Part shown: one piece after another, positions 45,065 to 58,176 of the stretch
Layout of the letters: each line of letters begins with the position of its first letter
How positions within the stretch are numbered: position 1 is the first letter of the stretch
Assembly (NCBI GenBank): GCA_030533445.1
Contig: JARPUW010000310.1
Location: forward strand, 1 to 64,000
From: Cyprinodon diabolis
Lineage: Eukaryota; Chordata; Actinopteri; Cyprinodontiformes; Cyprinodontidae
DNA length: 64,000 nucleotides
Reading direction: 5' to 3'
Program-made: the position numbers and the translations under genes
Notes under the pieces: generated by a model
Told to the model about the DNA's origin: nothing
Databases searched by the model: none
The model's input: only the letters and a program-made list of their open reading frames with translations

Positions 45065-48000
45065 GGACTCACACAATGTCTTCGGAATTACGGTAGGATT
45101 AATACTTTGCCTTAAAAACCCTCCAGACCAACCTAAAGTGGATGAGAGTTTCAGCCTTTCTCTATTCTTTTTGAGCTGAAGATGGGAGAGAAACGAATCA
45201 GACTATGTGTTTTCAACTCGTCATAAATATTTTTCTGAATGACACACATACACCAAAGTTGGTATAGTTGGAGTCGAAGGATTGCTGATGCTCATGGTGA
45301 AAATGTTTTTTGAATAACTCATACGGTTTTTGATCAGTAGTCGTTTGTTCGGTGCCGTTCTTCCCATACAAAAAAGCCTAGGAAGAAGAAACCAATAGTG
45401 AGTGCAGCTGTTGTCTGTGTCAGTGAGAGGCTCGTTAAGCGTTGTCAAGGTTACCAAGCTTCAAACAGATTTTACCTCTGCTGTTTTAAACAGCACATAT
45501 TAATCTAATGGAGGGTGAAAGGACTGATTTAACATTGGGAAATGGATACTATATGACTGCTGTCCATGACACTTCCCTTGCCACTCAGCACTGATAGACT
45601 TTCAAAATAAGACTCCAGGGACCCTACAAAATAAAAGCCTCTATATTTTTTACATATATTTATTGCCCTATATGGCTCAACATTATGACCCAAACTCAAC
45701 CCCGTTTTAGAGAATAGACTCTAGGAGACTGTTTAAAACACACCCTATAGCAAATTTCAAAATAAAAGCCTCCCATTTCCGCTTCATCTACTGCCCTAAT
45801 AACATGGAAAAAGAGTGATTTAACGATTGGAAAGTAATCAACTATCATTGACGGGTCTGAACATTTTCTATAAACACAACTCTGTTGGACTTTCAAAATA
45901 AGACTCCAGGGACCCTACAAAATAAAAGCCTCTAGATTATACTAATGCATTAATTGATGCAAATGGCTCAACATTATGACCCAAACTCTTCCAGGTTGTT
46001 TTTATTACACTCTAGTGACCTTTTCAAAACACACCCCAGAGCAAATTTCACAATAAAAGTCTCCCATTTACTCTGTAATACAGCAACTATTCACCTAATA
46101 ACATGGAAAACCAGTGATTTAACATTTGGAAATGGATTCTATATCACTGCTGGGCGTGACCCATCTTTTGATGCACATTCATGATAGACTTTCAAAATAA
46201 GACTACAAGGACTCTACAGAATAAAAGCCTCTTCCTTATACACACTCATACATTCTGGCATATTGCTCATTGCCATTGGTGATTTCATCACTGCAATGGC
46301 TCTTAGAAGGCGAGCGGAGCCCGCCAATGGTAACAGGCGGGCGGAGCCCGCCAAAGGTGATTACATCACTGCAATGGCTCTTAGCAGGCGGGCGGAGCCC
46401 GCCATTGGTGATTTCATCACTGCAATGGCTCTTAGAAGGCGGGCAGAGCCCGCCATTGGTGATTTTTTTCTTCACTGAGATGGCTCCCAGCAGGCGGGCG
46501 AAGCCCGCCAACTGGGCTTTACCCACTGTGTTTCAATATGGACAACCCATATTACCCTTGTGCATCATACGCTGTGCACGTCTATTTCCCAGATTTCAGC
46601 ACAAGTGGCACACAGCTCTCTTTGCCCATGAACTTGCCCTCTTTCCTTCCCTCAGCAGCCCTCAAAGGCGTAAGCAGTTGGTCTGGGGAGCCCCGACGTC
46701 ACTTGCCAGGGCCGTATTGGCCCGGTTCCCCAGACGGGCAGTAGGTGGCCCCCCTCAAAATTTCTTTAGAAATTTTCTAGTTGGGGGGCCACATGCCGAA
46801 GGCATGGCCCACCTACTACTATTGCACATATTTATTCCGCGTATTATTATTATTGGGGGGCCACATGCCGAAGGCATGGCCCACCTACTACTATTGCACA
46901 TATTTATTCCGCGTATTATTATTATAATTCTCCCGTATACCCAAAACTTCGGCGCGTAACTAGTCCCGCACGGTTTGGCGGATCGGGCCCAAAGTTGGCA
47001 CACGCGTCGGGACCAATGGGGTGATGTGTGCTTGTATAAAACTTTCTCATTAGTCCGAAGGTTTGCGAATTATTAGCGAAAACGTCGCAAAAAAATCCCA
47101 TAGGAAATGAATGGGGAGAGGAAAAAAAAAGCATAAAAAACAGCACTTCACTGTGTCGCCATACATTCACCTAGAAAAACAGTTTGAAGCTCAGTTTGTA
47201 GATAAATCCTTCGTCTATTTAAAACTGAAGACGGTATGTTGATAACTGCTACGGTTTTTGTATAATCAGACCTCAAGCGCCACAAAGTTTTAGCAAAATC
47301 CAGCCTGCTAGAGTGGAGCAACTGAAAAGCTAGAGTGTGAGGCAGGCGTTTTTTAAACACAAAAAAACATTTTAAACTCGCCCTCACGGCCACATATTTA
47401 TAGCTAGAGTCACCATTTTTGGTCAGTTTGTAGACTGAAATCTCTGGACCCACACAATATCTTCGGAATTACGGTAGGATTAATACTTTTCCTTAAAAAC
47501 CCTCCAGACCGACCTAAAGTCGATGAAAATCAGAGCTGTTTTTCATTGGTTTTGGAGCAGAAGAGGGGAGAAAAACGAATCAGACTATGTGTTTTAAACT
47601 CGTCATAAATATTTTTCTGAATGACACACATACACCAAAGTTGGCATAGTTGGAGTCGAAGGATGACTGACGCTCACGGTGAAAAAATTTTTTGAATAAC
47701 TCATACGGTTTTTGCTCAGCAGTCGTTTGTTCGGAGGACATTTTAAGCACCTGAAAGCTGAGTGACAGTGACCTGCTGCAGCTAGCTCAATTAGAAGCTT
47801 AGGTGTGATGAAACGTTTTTTCTTTTTCTTTCTCTTCCCATTCAGGTTGTAGATGACCTACAGCCATGAAAGTTACTCCAATCGAAGACAAGATATAGCT
47901 GTCGCTTAGATAAAAAGAATTTTTCAGATACCTTTTACGGTTTTTACTCAGCAGTCGTTTGTTCGGAGGGGTGCTTTAGCAGCTAAAAGGTGAGTGAGAG

Positions 48001-48371
48001 TGAGGTCCTGCAGTTAAAAGAAAGGGAGGAGCAGGTGGGCCAACCATTTTGTTTGTGCTTCGTTTTGGGTTGTGAAAGACCTACAGACATGAAGGTTACC
48101 CCAGTCTGAGACAAAGGATAGATGTTGCTTTCACTGAAAGAATTTTTCAGATATCTTTTACGGTTTTTGCTCAGCAGTCGTTTGTTCGGAGGGTAAGCAC
48201 CTGGAAGCTAGCTGACAGTTAGCTTCTGCAGCAGCCTGCTAGAGTGCAGCTGCTGAAATCTTAGTGTGAGGCGGCCATTTTTTTAAGATCAAACATCTTA
48301 TTCTCGCCCTCACGGCCACATATTTGGAGCTACAGTCACCATTTTTGGTCAGTTTGTAGACTGAAACCTCT
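45065..48371 (+). repeat. Unit copy 15 (type A with minisatellite, 3307 bp)
   Basis: Hairpins span 46309-46509; the first left arm is GGCGAGC (one mismatch). TACTTTGCC and GTGGATGAG at the start are shared with copies 7 and 11. AAAAGCCTAGGAAG near 45375 and TTATTACACTCTAG near 46005 are private. The 3' third (GAGCTGTTTTTC, CATTCAGGTTG, CCAATCGAAGAC) matches copy 8. Confidence 0.97.
46783..46925. repeat. Hairpin minisatellite, 2 copies (copy 15)
   Basis: Copies begin at 46783 and 46855, period 72, so the first copy carries a longer ATT tail than in the 66-bp arrays of copies 2, 5 and 8, while the terminal ATT run is shorter. Total length is nearly unchanged (143 versus 144 bp). Confidence 0.95.
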
Positions 48372-51300
48372 GGACTCACACAATGTCTTCGGAATTACGG
48401 TAGGATTAATACTTTTCCTTAAAAACCCTCCAGACCAACCTAAAGTCGATGAGAGTTTCAGCCTTTCTCTATTCTTTTTGAGCTGAAGATGGGAGAGAAA
48501 CGAATCAGACTATGTGTTTTCAACTCGTCATAAATATTTTTCTGAATGACATACATACACCAAAGTTGGTATAGTTGGAGTCGAAGGATTGCTGATGCTC
48601 ATGGTGAAAATGTTTTTTGAATAACTCATACGGTTTTTGATCAGTAGTCGTTTGTTCGGTGCCGTTCTTCCCATACAAAAAAGCCTGGGAAGAAGAAACC
48701 AATAGTGAGTGCAGCTGTTGTCTGTGTCAGTGAGAGGCTCGTTAAGCGTTGTCAAGGTTACCAAGCTTCAAACAGATTTTACCTCTGCTGTTTTAAACAG
48801 CACATATTAATCTAATGGAGGGTGAAAGGACTGATTTAACATTGGGAAATGGATACTATATGACTGCTGTCCATGACACTTCCCTTGCCACTCAGCACTG
48901 ATAGACTTTCAAAATAAGACTCCAGGGACCCTACAAAATAAAAGCCTCTATATTTTTTACATATATTTATTGCCCTATATGGCTCAACATTATGACCCAA
49001 ACTCAACCCCGTTTTAGAGAATAGACTCTAGGAGACTGTTTAAAACACACCCTATAGCAAATTTCAAAATAAAAGCCTCCCATTTCCGCTTCATCTACTG
49101 CCCTAATAACATGGAAAAAGAGTGATTTAACGATTGGAAAGTAATCAACTATCATTGACGGGTCTGAACATTTTCTATAAACACAACTCTGTTGGACTTT
49201 CAAAATAAGACTCCAGGGACCCTACAAAATAAAAGCCTCTAGATTATACTAATGCATTAATTGATGCAAATGGCTCAACATTATGACCCAAACTCTTCCA
49301 GGTTGTTTTTATTAGACTCTAGTGACCTTTTCAAAACACACCCAGAGCAAATTTCACAATAAAAGTCTCCCATTTACTCTGTAATACAGCAACTATTCAC
49401 CTAATAACATGGAAAACCAGTGATTTAACATTTGGAAATGGATTCTATATCACTGCTGGGCGTGACCCATCTTTTGATGCACATTCATGATAGACTTTCA
49501 AAATAAGACTACAAGGACTCTACAGAATAAAAGCCTCTTCCTTATACACACTCATACATTCTGGCATATTGCTCATTGCCATTGGTGATTTCATCACTGC
49601 AATGGCTCTTAGAAGGCGGGCGGAGCCCGCCAATGGTAACAGGCGGGCGGAGCCCGCCAAAGGTGATTACATCACTGCAATGGCTCTTAGCAGGCGGGCG
49701 GAGCCCGCCATTGGTGATTTCATCACTGCAATGGCTCTTAGAAGGCGGGCAGAGCCCGCCATTGGTGATTTTTTTCTTCACTGAGATGGATCCCAGAAGG
49801 CGGGCGAAGCCCGCAAACTGGGCTTTACCCACTGTGTTTCAATATGGACAACCCATATTACCCTTGTGCATCATACGCTGTGCACGTCTATTTCCCAGAT
49901 TTCAGCACAAGTGGCACACAGCTCTCTTTGCCCATGAACTTGCCCTCTTTCCTTCCCTCAGCAGCCCTCAAAGGCGTAAGCAGTTGGTCTGGGGAGCCCC
50001 GACATCACTTGCCAGGGCCGTATTGGCCCTGTTCCCCAGACGGGCAGTAGGTGGCCCCCCTCAAAATTTCTTTAGAAATTTTCTAGTTGGGGGGCCACAT
50101 GCCGAAGGCATGGCCCACCTACTACTATTGCACATATTTATTCCGCGTATTATTATTATTGGGGGGCCACATGCCGAAGGCATGGCCCACCTACTACTAT
50201 TGCACATATTTATTCCGCGTATTATTATTGGGGGGCCACATGCCGAAGGCATGGCCCACCTACTACTATTGCACATATTTATTCCGCGTATTATTATTAT
50301 TATTATAATTCTCCCGTATACCCAAAACTTCGGCGCGTAACTAGTCCCGCACGGTTTGGCGGATCGGGCCCAAAGTTGGCACACGCGTCGGGACCAATGG
50401 GGTGATGTGTGCTTGTATAAAACTTTCTCATTAGTCCGAAGGTTTGCGAATTATTAGCGAAAACGTCGCAAAAAAATCCCATAGGAAATGAATGGGGAGA
50501 GGAAAAAAAAAGCATAAAAAACAGCACTTCACTGTGTCGGCATACATTCACCTAGAAAAACAGTTTGAAGCTCAGTTTGTAGATAAATCCTTCGTCTATT
50601 TAAAACTGAAGACGGTATGTTGATAACTGCTACGGTTTTTGTATAATCAGACCTCAAGCGCCACAAAGTTTTAGCAAAATCCAGCCTGCTAGAGTGGAGC
50701 AACTGAAAAGCTAGAGTGTGAGGCAGGCGTTTTTTAAACACAAAAAAACATTTTAAACTCGCCCTCACGGCCACATATTTATAGCTAGAGTCACCATTTT
50801 TGGTCAGTTTGTAGACTGAAATCTCTGGACCCACACAATATCTTCGGAATTACGGTAGGATTAATACTTTTCCTTAAAAACCCTCCAGACCGACCTAAAG
50901 TCGATGAAAATCAGAGCCGTTTTTCATTGGTTTTGGAGCAGAAGAGGGGAGAAAAACGAATCAGACTATGTGTTTTAAACTCGTCATAAATATTTTTCTG
51001 AATGACACACATACACCAAAGTTGGCATAGTTGGAGTCGAAGGATGACTGACGCTCACGGTGAAAAAATTTTTTGAATAACTCATACGGTTTTTGCTCAG
51101 CAGTCGTTTGTTCGGAGGACATTTTAAGCACCTGAAAGCTGAGTGACAGTGACCTGCTGCAGCTAGCTCAATTAGAAGCTTAGGTGTGATGAAACGTTTT
51201 TTCTTTTTCTTTCTCTTCCCATTCAGTTTGTAGATGATCTACAGCCATGAAAGTTACTCCAATTGAAGACAAGATATAGCTGTCGCTTAGATAAAAAGAA

Positions 51301-51752
51301 TTTTTCAGATACCTTTTACGGTTTTTACTCAGCAGTCGTTTGTTCGGAGGGGTGCTTTAGCAGCTAAAAGGTGAGTGAGAGTGAGGTCCTGCAGTTAAAA
51401 GAAAGGGAGGAGCAGGTGGGCCAACCATTTTGTTTGTGCTTCGTTTTGGGTTGTGAAAGACCTACAGACATGAAGGTTACCCCAGTCTGAGACAAAGGAT
51501 AGATGTTGCTTTCACTGAAAGAATTTTTCAGATATCTTTTACGGTTTTTGCTCAGCAGTCGTTTGTTCGGAGGGTAAGCACCTGGAAGCTAGCTGACAGT
51601 TAGCTTCTGCAGCAGCCTGCTAGAGTGCAGCTGCTGAAATCTTAGTGTGAGGCGGCCATTTTTTTCAGATCAAACATCTTATTCTCGCCCTCACGGCCAC
51701 ATATTTGGAGCTACAGTCACCATTTTTGGTCAGTTTGTAGACTGAAACCTCT
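48372..51752 (+). repeat. Unit copy 16 (type A with minisatellite, 3381 bp, longest copy)
   Basis: Hairpins span 49615-49815 with the GGATCCCAGAAG variant and a GCCCGCA last arm, as in copies 6, 9 and 20. GACATACATACAC near 48547 is shared with 9 and 20. CGACATCACTTG and TTGGCCCTGTTCC near 50000-50035 are otherwise found in copies 2 and 18 (and partly 5), so this patch is of type B origin immediately before the minisatellite. Confidence 0.97.
50089..50307. repeat. Hairpin minisatellite, 3 copies (copy 16)
   Basis: Copies begin at 50089, 50161 and 50230, with periods 72 and 69, so all three observed spacer states (66, 69, 72) exist in the window and differ by whole ATT triplets. The frame crossing the array reaches 254 codons (49576-50340), the longest in the window, with a threefold protein repeat; this is a repeat artefact. 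Confidence 0.95.
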
Positions 51753-54700
51753 GGACTCACACAATGTCTTCGGAATTACGGTAGGATTAATACTTTTCCT
51801 TAAAAACCCTCCAGACCAACCTAAAGTCGATGAGAGTTTCAGCCTTTCTCTATTCTTTTTGAGCTGAAGATGGGAGAGAAACGAATCAGACTATGTGTTT
51901 TCAACTCGTCATAAATATTTTTCTGAATGACACACATACACCAAAGTTGGTATAGTTGGAGTCGAAGGATTGCTGATGCTCATGGTGAAAATGTTTTTTG
52001 AATAACTCATACGGTTTTTGATCAGTAGTCGTTTGTTCGGTGCCGTTCTTCCCATACAAAAAAGCCTGGGAAGAAGAAACCAATAGTGAGTGCAGCTGTT
52101 GTCTGTGTCAGTGAGAGGCTCGTTAAGCGTTGTCAAGGTTACCAAGCTTCAAACAGATTTTACCTCTGCTGTTTTAAACAGCACATATTAATCTAATGGA
52201 GGGTGAAAGGACTGATTTAACATTGGGAAATGGATACTATATGACTGCTGTCCATGACACTTCCCTTGCCACTCAGCACTGATAGACTTTCAAAATAAGA
52301 CTCCAGGGACCCTACAAAATAAAAGCCTCTATATTTTTTTACATATATTTATTGCCCTATATGGCTCAACATTATGACCCAAACTCAACCCCGTTTTAGA
52401 GAATAGACTCTAGGAGACTGTTTAAAACACACCCTATAGCAAATTTCAAAATAAAAGCCTCCCATTTCCGCTTCATCTACTGCCCTAATAACATGGAAAA
52501 AGAGTGATTTAACGATTGGAAAGTAATCAACTATCATTGACGGGTCTGAACATTTTCTATAAACACAACTCTGTTGGACTTTCAAAATAAGACTCCAGGG
52601 ACCCTACAAAATAAAAGCCTCTAGATTATACTAATGCATTAATTGATGCAAATGGCTCAACATTATGACCCAAACTCTTCCAGGTTGTTTTTATTAGACT
52701 CTAGTGACCTTTTCAAAACACACCCAGAGCAAATTTCACAATAAAAGTCTCCCATTTACTCTGTAATACAGCAACTATTCACCTAATAACATGGAAAACC
52801 AGTGATTTAACATTTGGAAATGGATTCTATATCACTGCTGGGCGTGACCCATCTTTTGATGCACATTCATGATAGACTTTCAAAATAAGACTACAAGGAC
52901 TCTACAGAATAAAAGCCTCTTCCTTATACACACTCATACATTCTGGCATATTGCTCATTGCCATTGGTGATTTCATCACTGCAATGGCTCTTAGAAGGCG
53001 GGCGGAGCCCGCCAATGGTAACAGGCGGGCGGAGCCCGCCAAAGGTGATTACATCACTGCAATGGCTCTTAGCAGGCGGGCGGAGCCCGCCATTGGTGAT
53101 TTCATCACTGCAATGGCTCTTAGAAGGCGGGCAGAGCCCGCCATTGGTGATTTTTTTCTTCACTGAGATGGCTCCTAGCAGGCGGGCGAAGCCCGCCAAC
53201 TGGGCTTTACCCACTGTGTTTCAATATGGACAACCCATATTACCCTTGTGCATCATACGCTGTGCACGTCTATTTCCCAGATTTCAGCACAAGTGGCACA
53301 CAGCTCTCTTTGCCCATGAACTTGCCCTCTTTCCTTCCCTCAGCAGCCCTCAAAGGCGTAAGCAGTTGGTCTGGGGAGCCCCGACGTCACTTGCCAGGGC
53401 CGTATTGGCCCGGTTCCCCAGACGGGCAGTAGGTGGCCCCCCTCAAAATTTCTTTAGAAATTTTCTAGTTATTATAATTCTCCCGTATACCCAAAACTTC
53501 GGCACGTAACTAGTCCCGCACGGTTTGGCGGATCGGGCCCAAAGTTGGCACACGCGTCGGGACCAATGGGGTGATGTGTGCTTGTATAAAACTTTCTCAT
53601 TAGTCCGAAGGTTTGCGAATTATTAGCGAAAACGTCGCAAAAAAATCCCATAGGAAATGAATGGGGAGAGGAAAAAAAAAGCATAAAAAACAGCACTTCA
53701 CTGTGTCGCCATACATTCACCTAGAAAAACAGTTTGAAGCTCAGTTTGTAGATAAATCCTTCGTCTATTTAAAACTGAAGACGGTATGTTGATAACTGCT
53801 ACGGTTTTTGTATAATCAGACCTCAAGCGCCACAAAGTTTTAGCAAAATCCAGCCTGCTAGAGTGGAGCAACTGAAAAGCTAGAGTGTGAGGCAGGCGTT
53901 TTTTAAACACAAAAAAACATTTTAAACTCGCCCTCACGGCCACATATTTATAGCTAGAGTCACCATTTTTGGTCAGTTTGTAGACTGAAATCTCTGGACC
54001 CACACAATATCTTCGGAATTACGGTAGGATTAATACTTTTCCTTAAAAACCCTCCAGACCGACCTAAAGTCGATGAAAATCAGAGCCGTTTTTCATTGGT
54101 TTTGGAGCAGAAGAGGGGAGAAAAACGAATCCGACTATGTGTTTTAAACTCGTCATAAATATTTTTCTGAATGACACACATACACCAAAGTTGGCATAGT
54201 TGGAGTCGAAGGATGACTGACGCTCACGGTGAAAAAAATTTTTGAATAACTCATACGGTTTTTGCTCAGCAGTCGTTTGTTCGGAGGACATTTTAAGCAC
54301 CTGAAAGCTGAGTGACAGTGACCTGCTGCAGCTAGCTCAATTAGAAGCTTAGGTGTGATGAAACGTTTTTTCTTTTTCTTTCTCTTCCCATTCAGTTTGT
54401 AGATGACCTACAGCCATGAAAGTTACTCCAATTGAAGACAAGATATAGCTGTCGCTTAGATAAAAAGAATTTTTCAGACACCTTTTACGGTTTTTACTCA
54501 GCAGTCGTTTGTTCGGAGGGGTGCTTTAGCAGCTAAAAGGTGAGTGAGAGTGAGGTCCTGCAGTTCAAACAAAGGGAGGAGCAGGTGGGCCAACCATTTT
54601 GTTTGTGCTTCGTTTTGGGTTGTGAAAGACCTACAGACATGAAGGTTACCCCAGTCTGAGACAAAGGATAGATGTTGCTTTCACTGAAAGAATTTTTCAG

Positions 54701-54921
54701 ATATCTTTTACGGTTTTTGCTCAGCAGTCGTTTGTTCGGAGGGTAAGCACCTGGAAGCTAGCTGACAGTTAGCTTCTGCAGCAGCCTGCTAGAGTGCAGC
54801 TGCTGAAATCTTAGTGTGAGGCGGCCATTTTTTTAAGATCAAACATCTTATTCTCGCCCTCACGGCCACATATTTGGAGCTACAGTCACCATTTTTGGTC
54901 AGTTTGTAGACTGAAACCTCT
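51753..54921 (+). repeat. Unit copy 17 (type A, 3169 bp)
   Basis: Hairpins span 52997-53197 and there is no minisatellite. The seven-T TATATTTTTTTACAT near 52331 is shared with copy 8. CTTCGGCACGTAAC near 53500 is a type B-like change. AATCCGAC, GTGAAAAAAATTTTTG near 54232 and TTTCAGACACCTTTT near 54473 match copy 19. Confidence 0.97.
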
Positions 54922-56164
54922 GGACTCACACAATGTCTTCGGAATTACGGTAGGATTAATACTTTTCCTTAAAAACCCTCCAGACCAACCTAAAGTCGAT
55001 GAGTTTCAGCCTTTCTCCATTCTTTTTGAGCTGAAGATGGAAGAGAAACGAATCAGACTATGTGTTTTCAAGTCGTCATAAATATTGTTCTGAATGACAC
55101 ACATACACCAAAGTTGGTATACTTGGAGTCGAAGGATTGCTGATGCTCATGGTGAAAATGTTTTTTGAATAACTCATACGGTTTTTGATCAGTAGTCGTT
55201 TGTTTTCGTTGCCGTTCTTCCCATACAAAAAAGCCTGGGAAGAAGAAACCAATAGTGAGTGCAGCTGTTGTCTGTGTCAGTGAGAGGCTCGTTAAGCGTT
55301 GTCAAGGTTACCAAGCTTCAAACAGATTTTACCTCTGCTGTTTTAAACAGCACATATTAATCTAATGGAGGGTGAAAGGACTGATTTAACATTGGGAAAT
55401 GGATACTATATGACTGCTGTCCAGGACACTTCCCTTGCCACTCAGCACTGATAGACTTTCAAAATAAGACTCCAGGGACCCTACAAAATAAAAGCCTCTA
55501 TATTTTTTACATATATTTATTGCCCTATATGGCTCAATATTATGACCCAAACTCAACCCCGTTTTAGAGAATAGACTCTAGGAGACTGTTTAAAACACAC
55601 CCTATAGCAAATTTCAAAATAAAAGCCTCCCATTTCCGCTTCATCTACTGCCCTAATAACATGGAAAAACAGTGATTTAACGATTGGAAAGTAATCAACT
55701 ATCATTGACGGGTCTGAACATTTTCTATAAACACAACTCTGTTGGACTTTCAAAATAAGACTCCAGCGACCCTACAAAATAAAAGCCTCTAGATTATACT
55801 AATGCATTAATTGATGCAAATGGCTCAACATTATGACCCAAACTCTTCCAGGTTGTTTTTATTAGACTCTAGTGACCTTTTCAAAACACACCCAGAGCAA
55901 ATTTCACAATAAAAGTCTCCCATTTACTCTGTAATACAGCAACTATTCACCTAATAACATGGAAAACCAGTGATTTAACATTTGGAAATTGATTCTATAT
56001 AACTGCTGGGCATGACCCATCTTTAGATGCACTTCCATGATAGACTTTCAAAATAAGACTCCAGGGACTCTACAGAATAAAAGCCTCTTCCTTATACACA
56101 CTCATACATTCTGGCATATTGCTCATTGCCATTGGTGATTTCATCACTGCAATGGCTCTTAGCA

Positions 56165-56236
56165 GGCGGGCAGAGCCCGCCATTGGTGATTTTTTTCATC
56201 GCTGCAAGGGCTCCTAGCAGGCGGGCGGAGCCCACC
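56165..56236. repeat. GC-hairpin cluster, contracted two-hairpin form
   Basis: Only hairpins at 56165-56181 (loop AGA) and 56220-56236 (arm GCCCACC, one mismatch) are present. Compared with the related copy 2, the loss is about 102 bp, exactly two 51-bp periods, as expected for slippage or unequal exchange between repeats. Confidence 0.92.
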
Positions 56237-56509
56237 AACTGAGCTTTACCCACTGCGGTTCAATATGGACAACCCATATTACCCTTTTGCATCATACGCT
56301 GTGCACGTCTATTTCCCAGATTTCAGCACAAGTGGCACACAGCTCTCTTTGCCCATGACCTAGCCCTCTTTCCTTCCCTCAGCAGCCCTCAAAGGCGTAA
56401 GCAGTTGGTCTGGGGAGCCCCGACATCACTTGCCAGGGCCGTATTGGCCCTGTTCCCCAGACGGGCAGTAGGTGGCCCCCCTCAAAATTTCTTTAGAAAT
56501 TTTCTAGTT

Positions 56510-56731
56510 GGGGGGCCACATGCCGAAGGCATGGCCCACCTACTACTATTGCACATATTTATTCCGCGTATTATTATTATTGGGGGGCCACATGCCGAAG
56601 GCATGGCCCACCTACTACTATTGCACATATTTATTCCGCGTATTATTATTATTGGGGGGCCACATGCCGAAGGCATGGCCCACCTACTACTATTGCACAT
56701 ATTTATTCCGCGTATTATTATTATTATTATA
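56510..56731. repeat. Hairpin minisatellite, 3 copies (copy 18)
   Basis: Copies begin at 56510, 56582 and 56654, both periods 72, making this the most regular and longest array (about 222 bp). It coincides with the most contracted GC-hairpin cluster. Confidence 0.95.
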
Positions 56732-58176
56732 ATTCTCCCGTATACCCAAAACTTCGGCACGTAACTAGTCCCGCACGGTTTGGCGGATCGGGCCCAAAGT
56801 TGGCACACGCGTCGGGACCAATGGGGTGATGTGTGCTTGTATAAAACTTTCTCATTAGTCCGAAGGTTTGCGAATTATTAGCGAAAACGTCGCAAAAAAA
56901 TCCCATAGGAAATGAATGGGGAGAGGAAAAAAAAAGCATAAAAAACAGCACTTCACTGTGTCGGCATACATTCACCTAGAAAAACAGTTTGAAGCTCAGT
57001 TTGTAGATAAATCCTTCGTCTATTTAAAACTGAAGACGGTATGTTGATAACTGCTACGGTTTTTGTATAATCAGACCTCAAGCGCCACAAAGTTTTAGCA
57101 AAATCCAGCCTGCTAGAGTGGAGCAACTGAAAAGCTAGAGTGTGAGGCAGGCGTTTTTTAAACACAAAAAAACATTTTAAACTCGCCCTCACGGCCACAT
57201 ATTTATAGCTAGAGTCACCATTTTTGGTCAGTTTGTAGACTGAAATCTCTGGACCCACACAATATCTTCGGAATTACGGTAGGATTAATACTTTTCCTTA
57301 AAAACCCTCCAGACCGACCTAAAGTCGATGAAAATCAGAGCCGTTTTTCATTGGTTTTGGAGCAGAAGAGGGGAGAAAAACGAATCAGACTATGTGTTTT
57401 AAACTCGTCATAAATATTTTTCTGAATGACACACATACACCAAAGTTGGCATAGTTGGAGTCGAAGGATGGCTGACGCTCACGGTGAAAAAATATTTTGA
57501 ATAACTCATACGGTTTTTGCTCAGCAGTCGTTTGTTCGGAGGACATTTTAAGCAGCTGAAAGCTGGGGGAGAGTGTCCTGCTGCAGCTAGCTCAATTAGA
57601 AGATCAGGTGTGACAAAACGTTTTTTCTTTTTCTTTCTCTTCCCATTCAGGTTGTAGATGACCTACAGCCATGAAAGTTACTCCAATTGAAGACAAGATA
57701 TAGCTGTCGCTTAGATAAAAATAATTTTTCAGATACCTTTTACGGTTTTTACTCAGCAGTCGTTTGTTCGGAGGGGTGCTTTAGCAGCTAAAAGGTGAGT
57801 GAGAGTGAGGTCCTGCAGTTCAAACAAAGGGAGGAGCAGGTGGGCCAACCATTTTGTTTGTGCTTCGTTTTGGGTTGTGAAAGACCTACAGACATGAAGG
57901 TTACCCCAGTCTGAGACAAAGGATAGATGTTGCTTTCACTGAAAGAATTTTTCAGATATCTTTTACGGTTTTTGCTCAGCAGTCGTTTGTTCGGAGGGTA
58001 AGCACCTGGAAGCTAGCTGACAGTTAGCTTCTGCAGCAGCCTGCTAGAGTGCAGCTGCTGAAATCTTAGTGTGAGGCGGCCATTCTTTTAAGATCAAACA
58101 TCTTATTCTCGCCCTCACGGCCACATATTTGGAGCTACAGTCACCATTTTTGGTCAGTTTGTAGACTGAAACCTCT

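Larger units (their letters stand above)
54922..58176 (+). repeat. Unit copy 18 (type B 5' half, 3255 bp)
   Basis: GATGAGTTTCAG near 55000, TATTGTTCTG and CATCGCTGCAAGG mark type B. Only two GC hairpins remain. TTTGTTTTCGTTGCCG near 55199 is a private insertion or rearrangement in the monomer landmark, and TATACTTGGAG and GTCCAGGACAC are private substitutions. Three minisatellite copies follow. The 3' third is copy 5-like. Confidence 0.96.
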
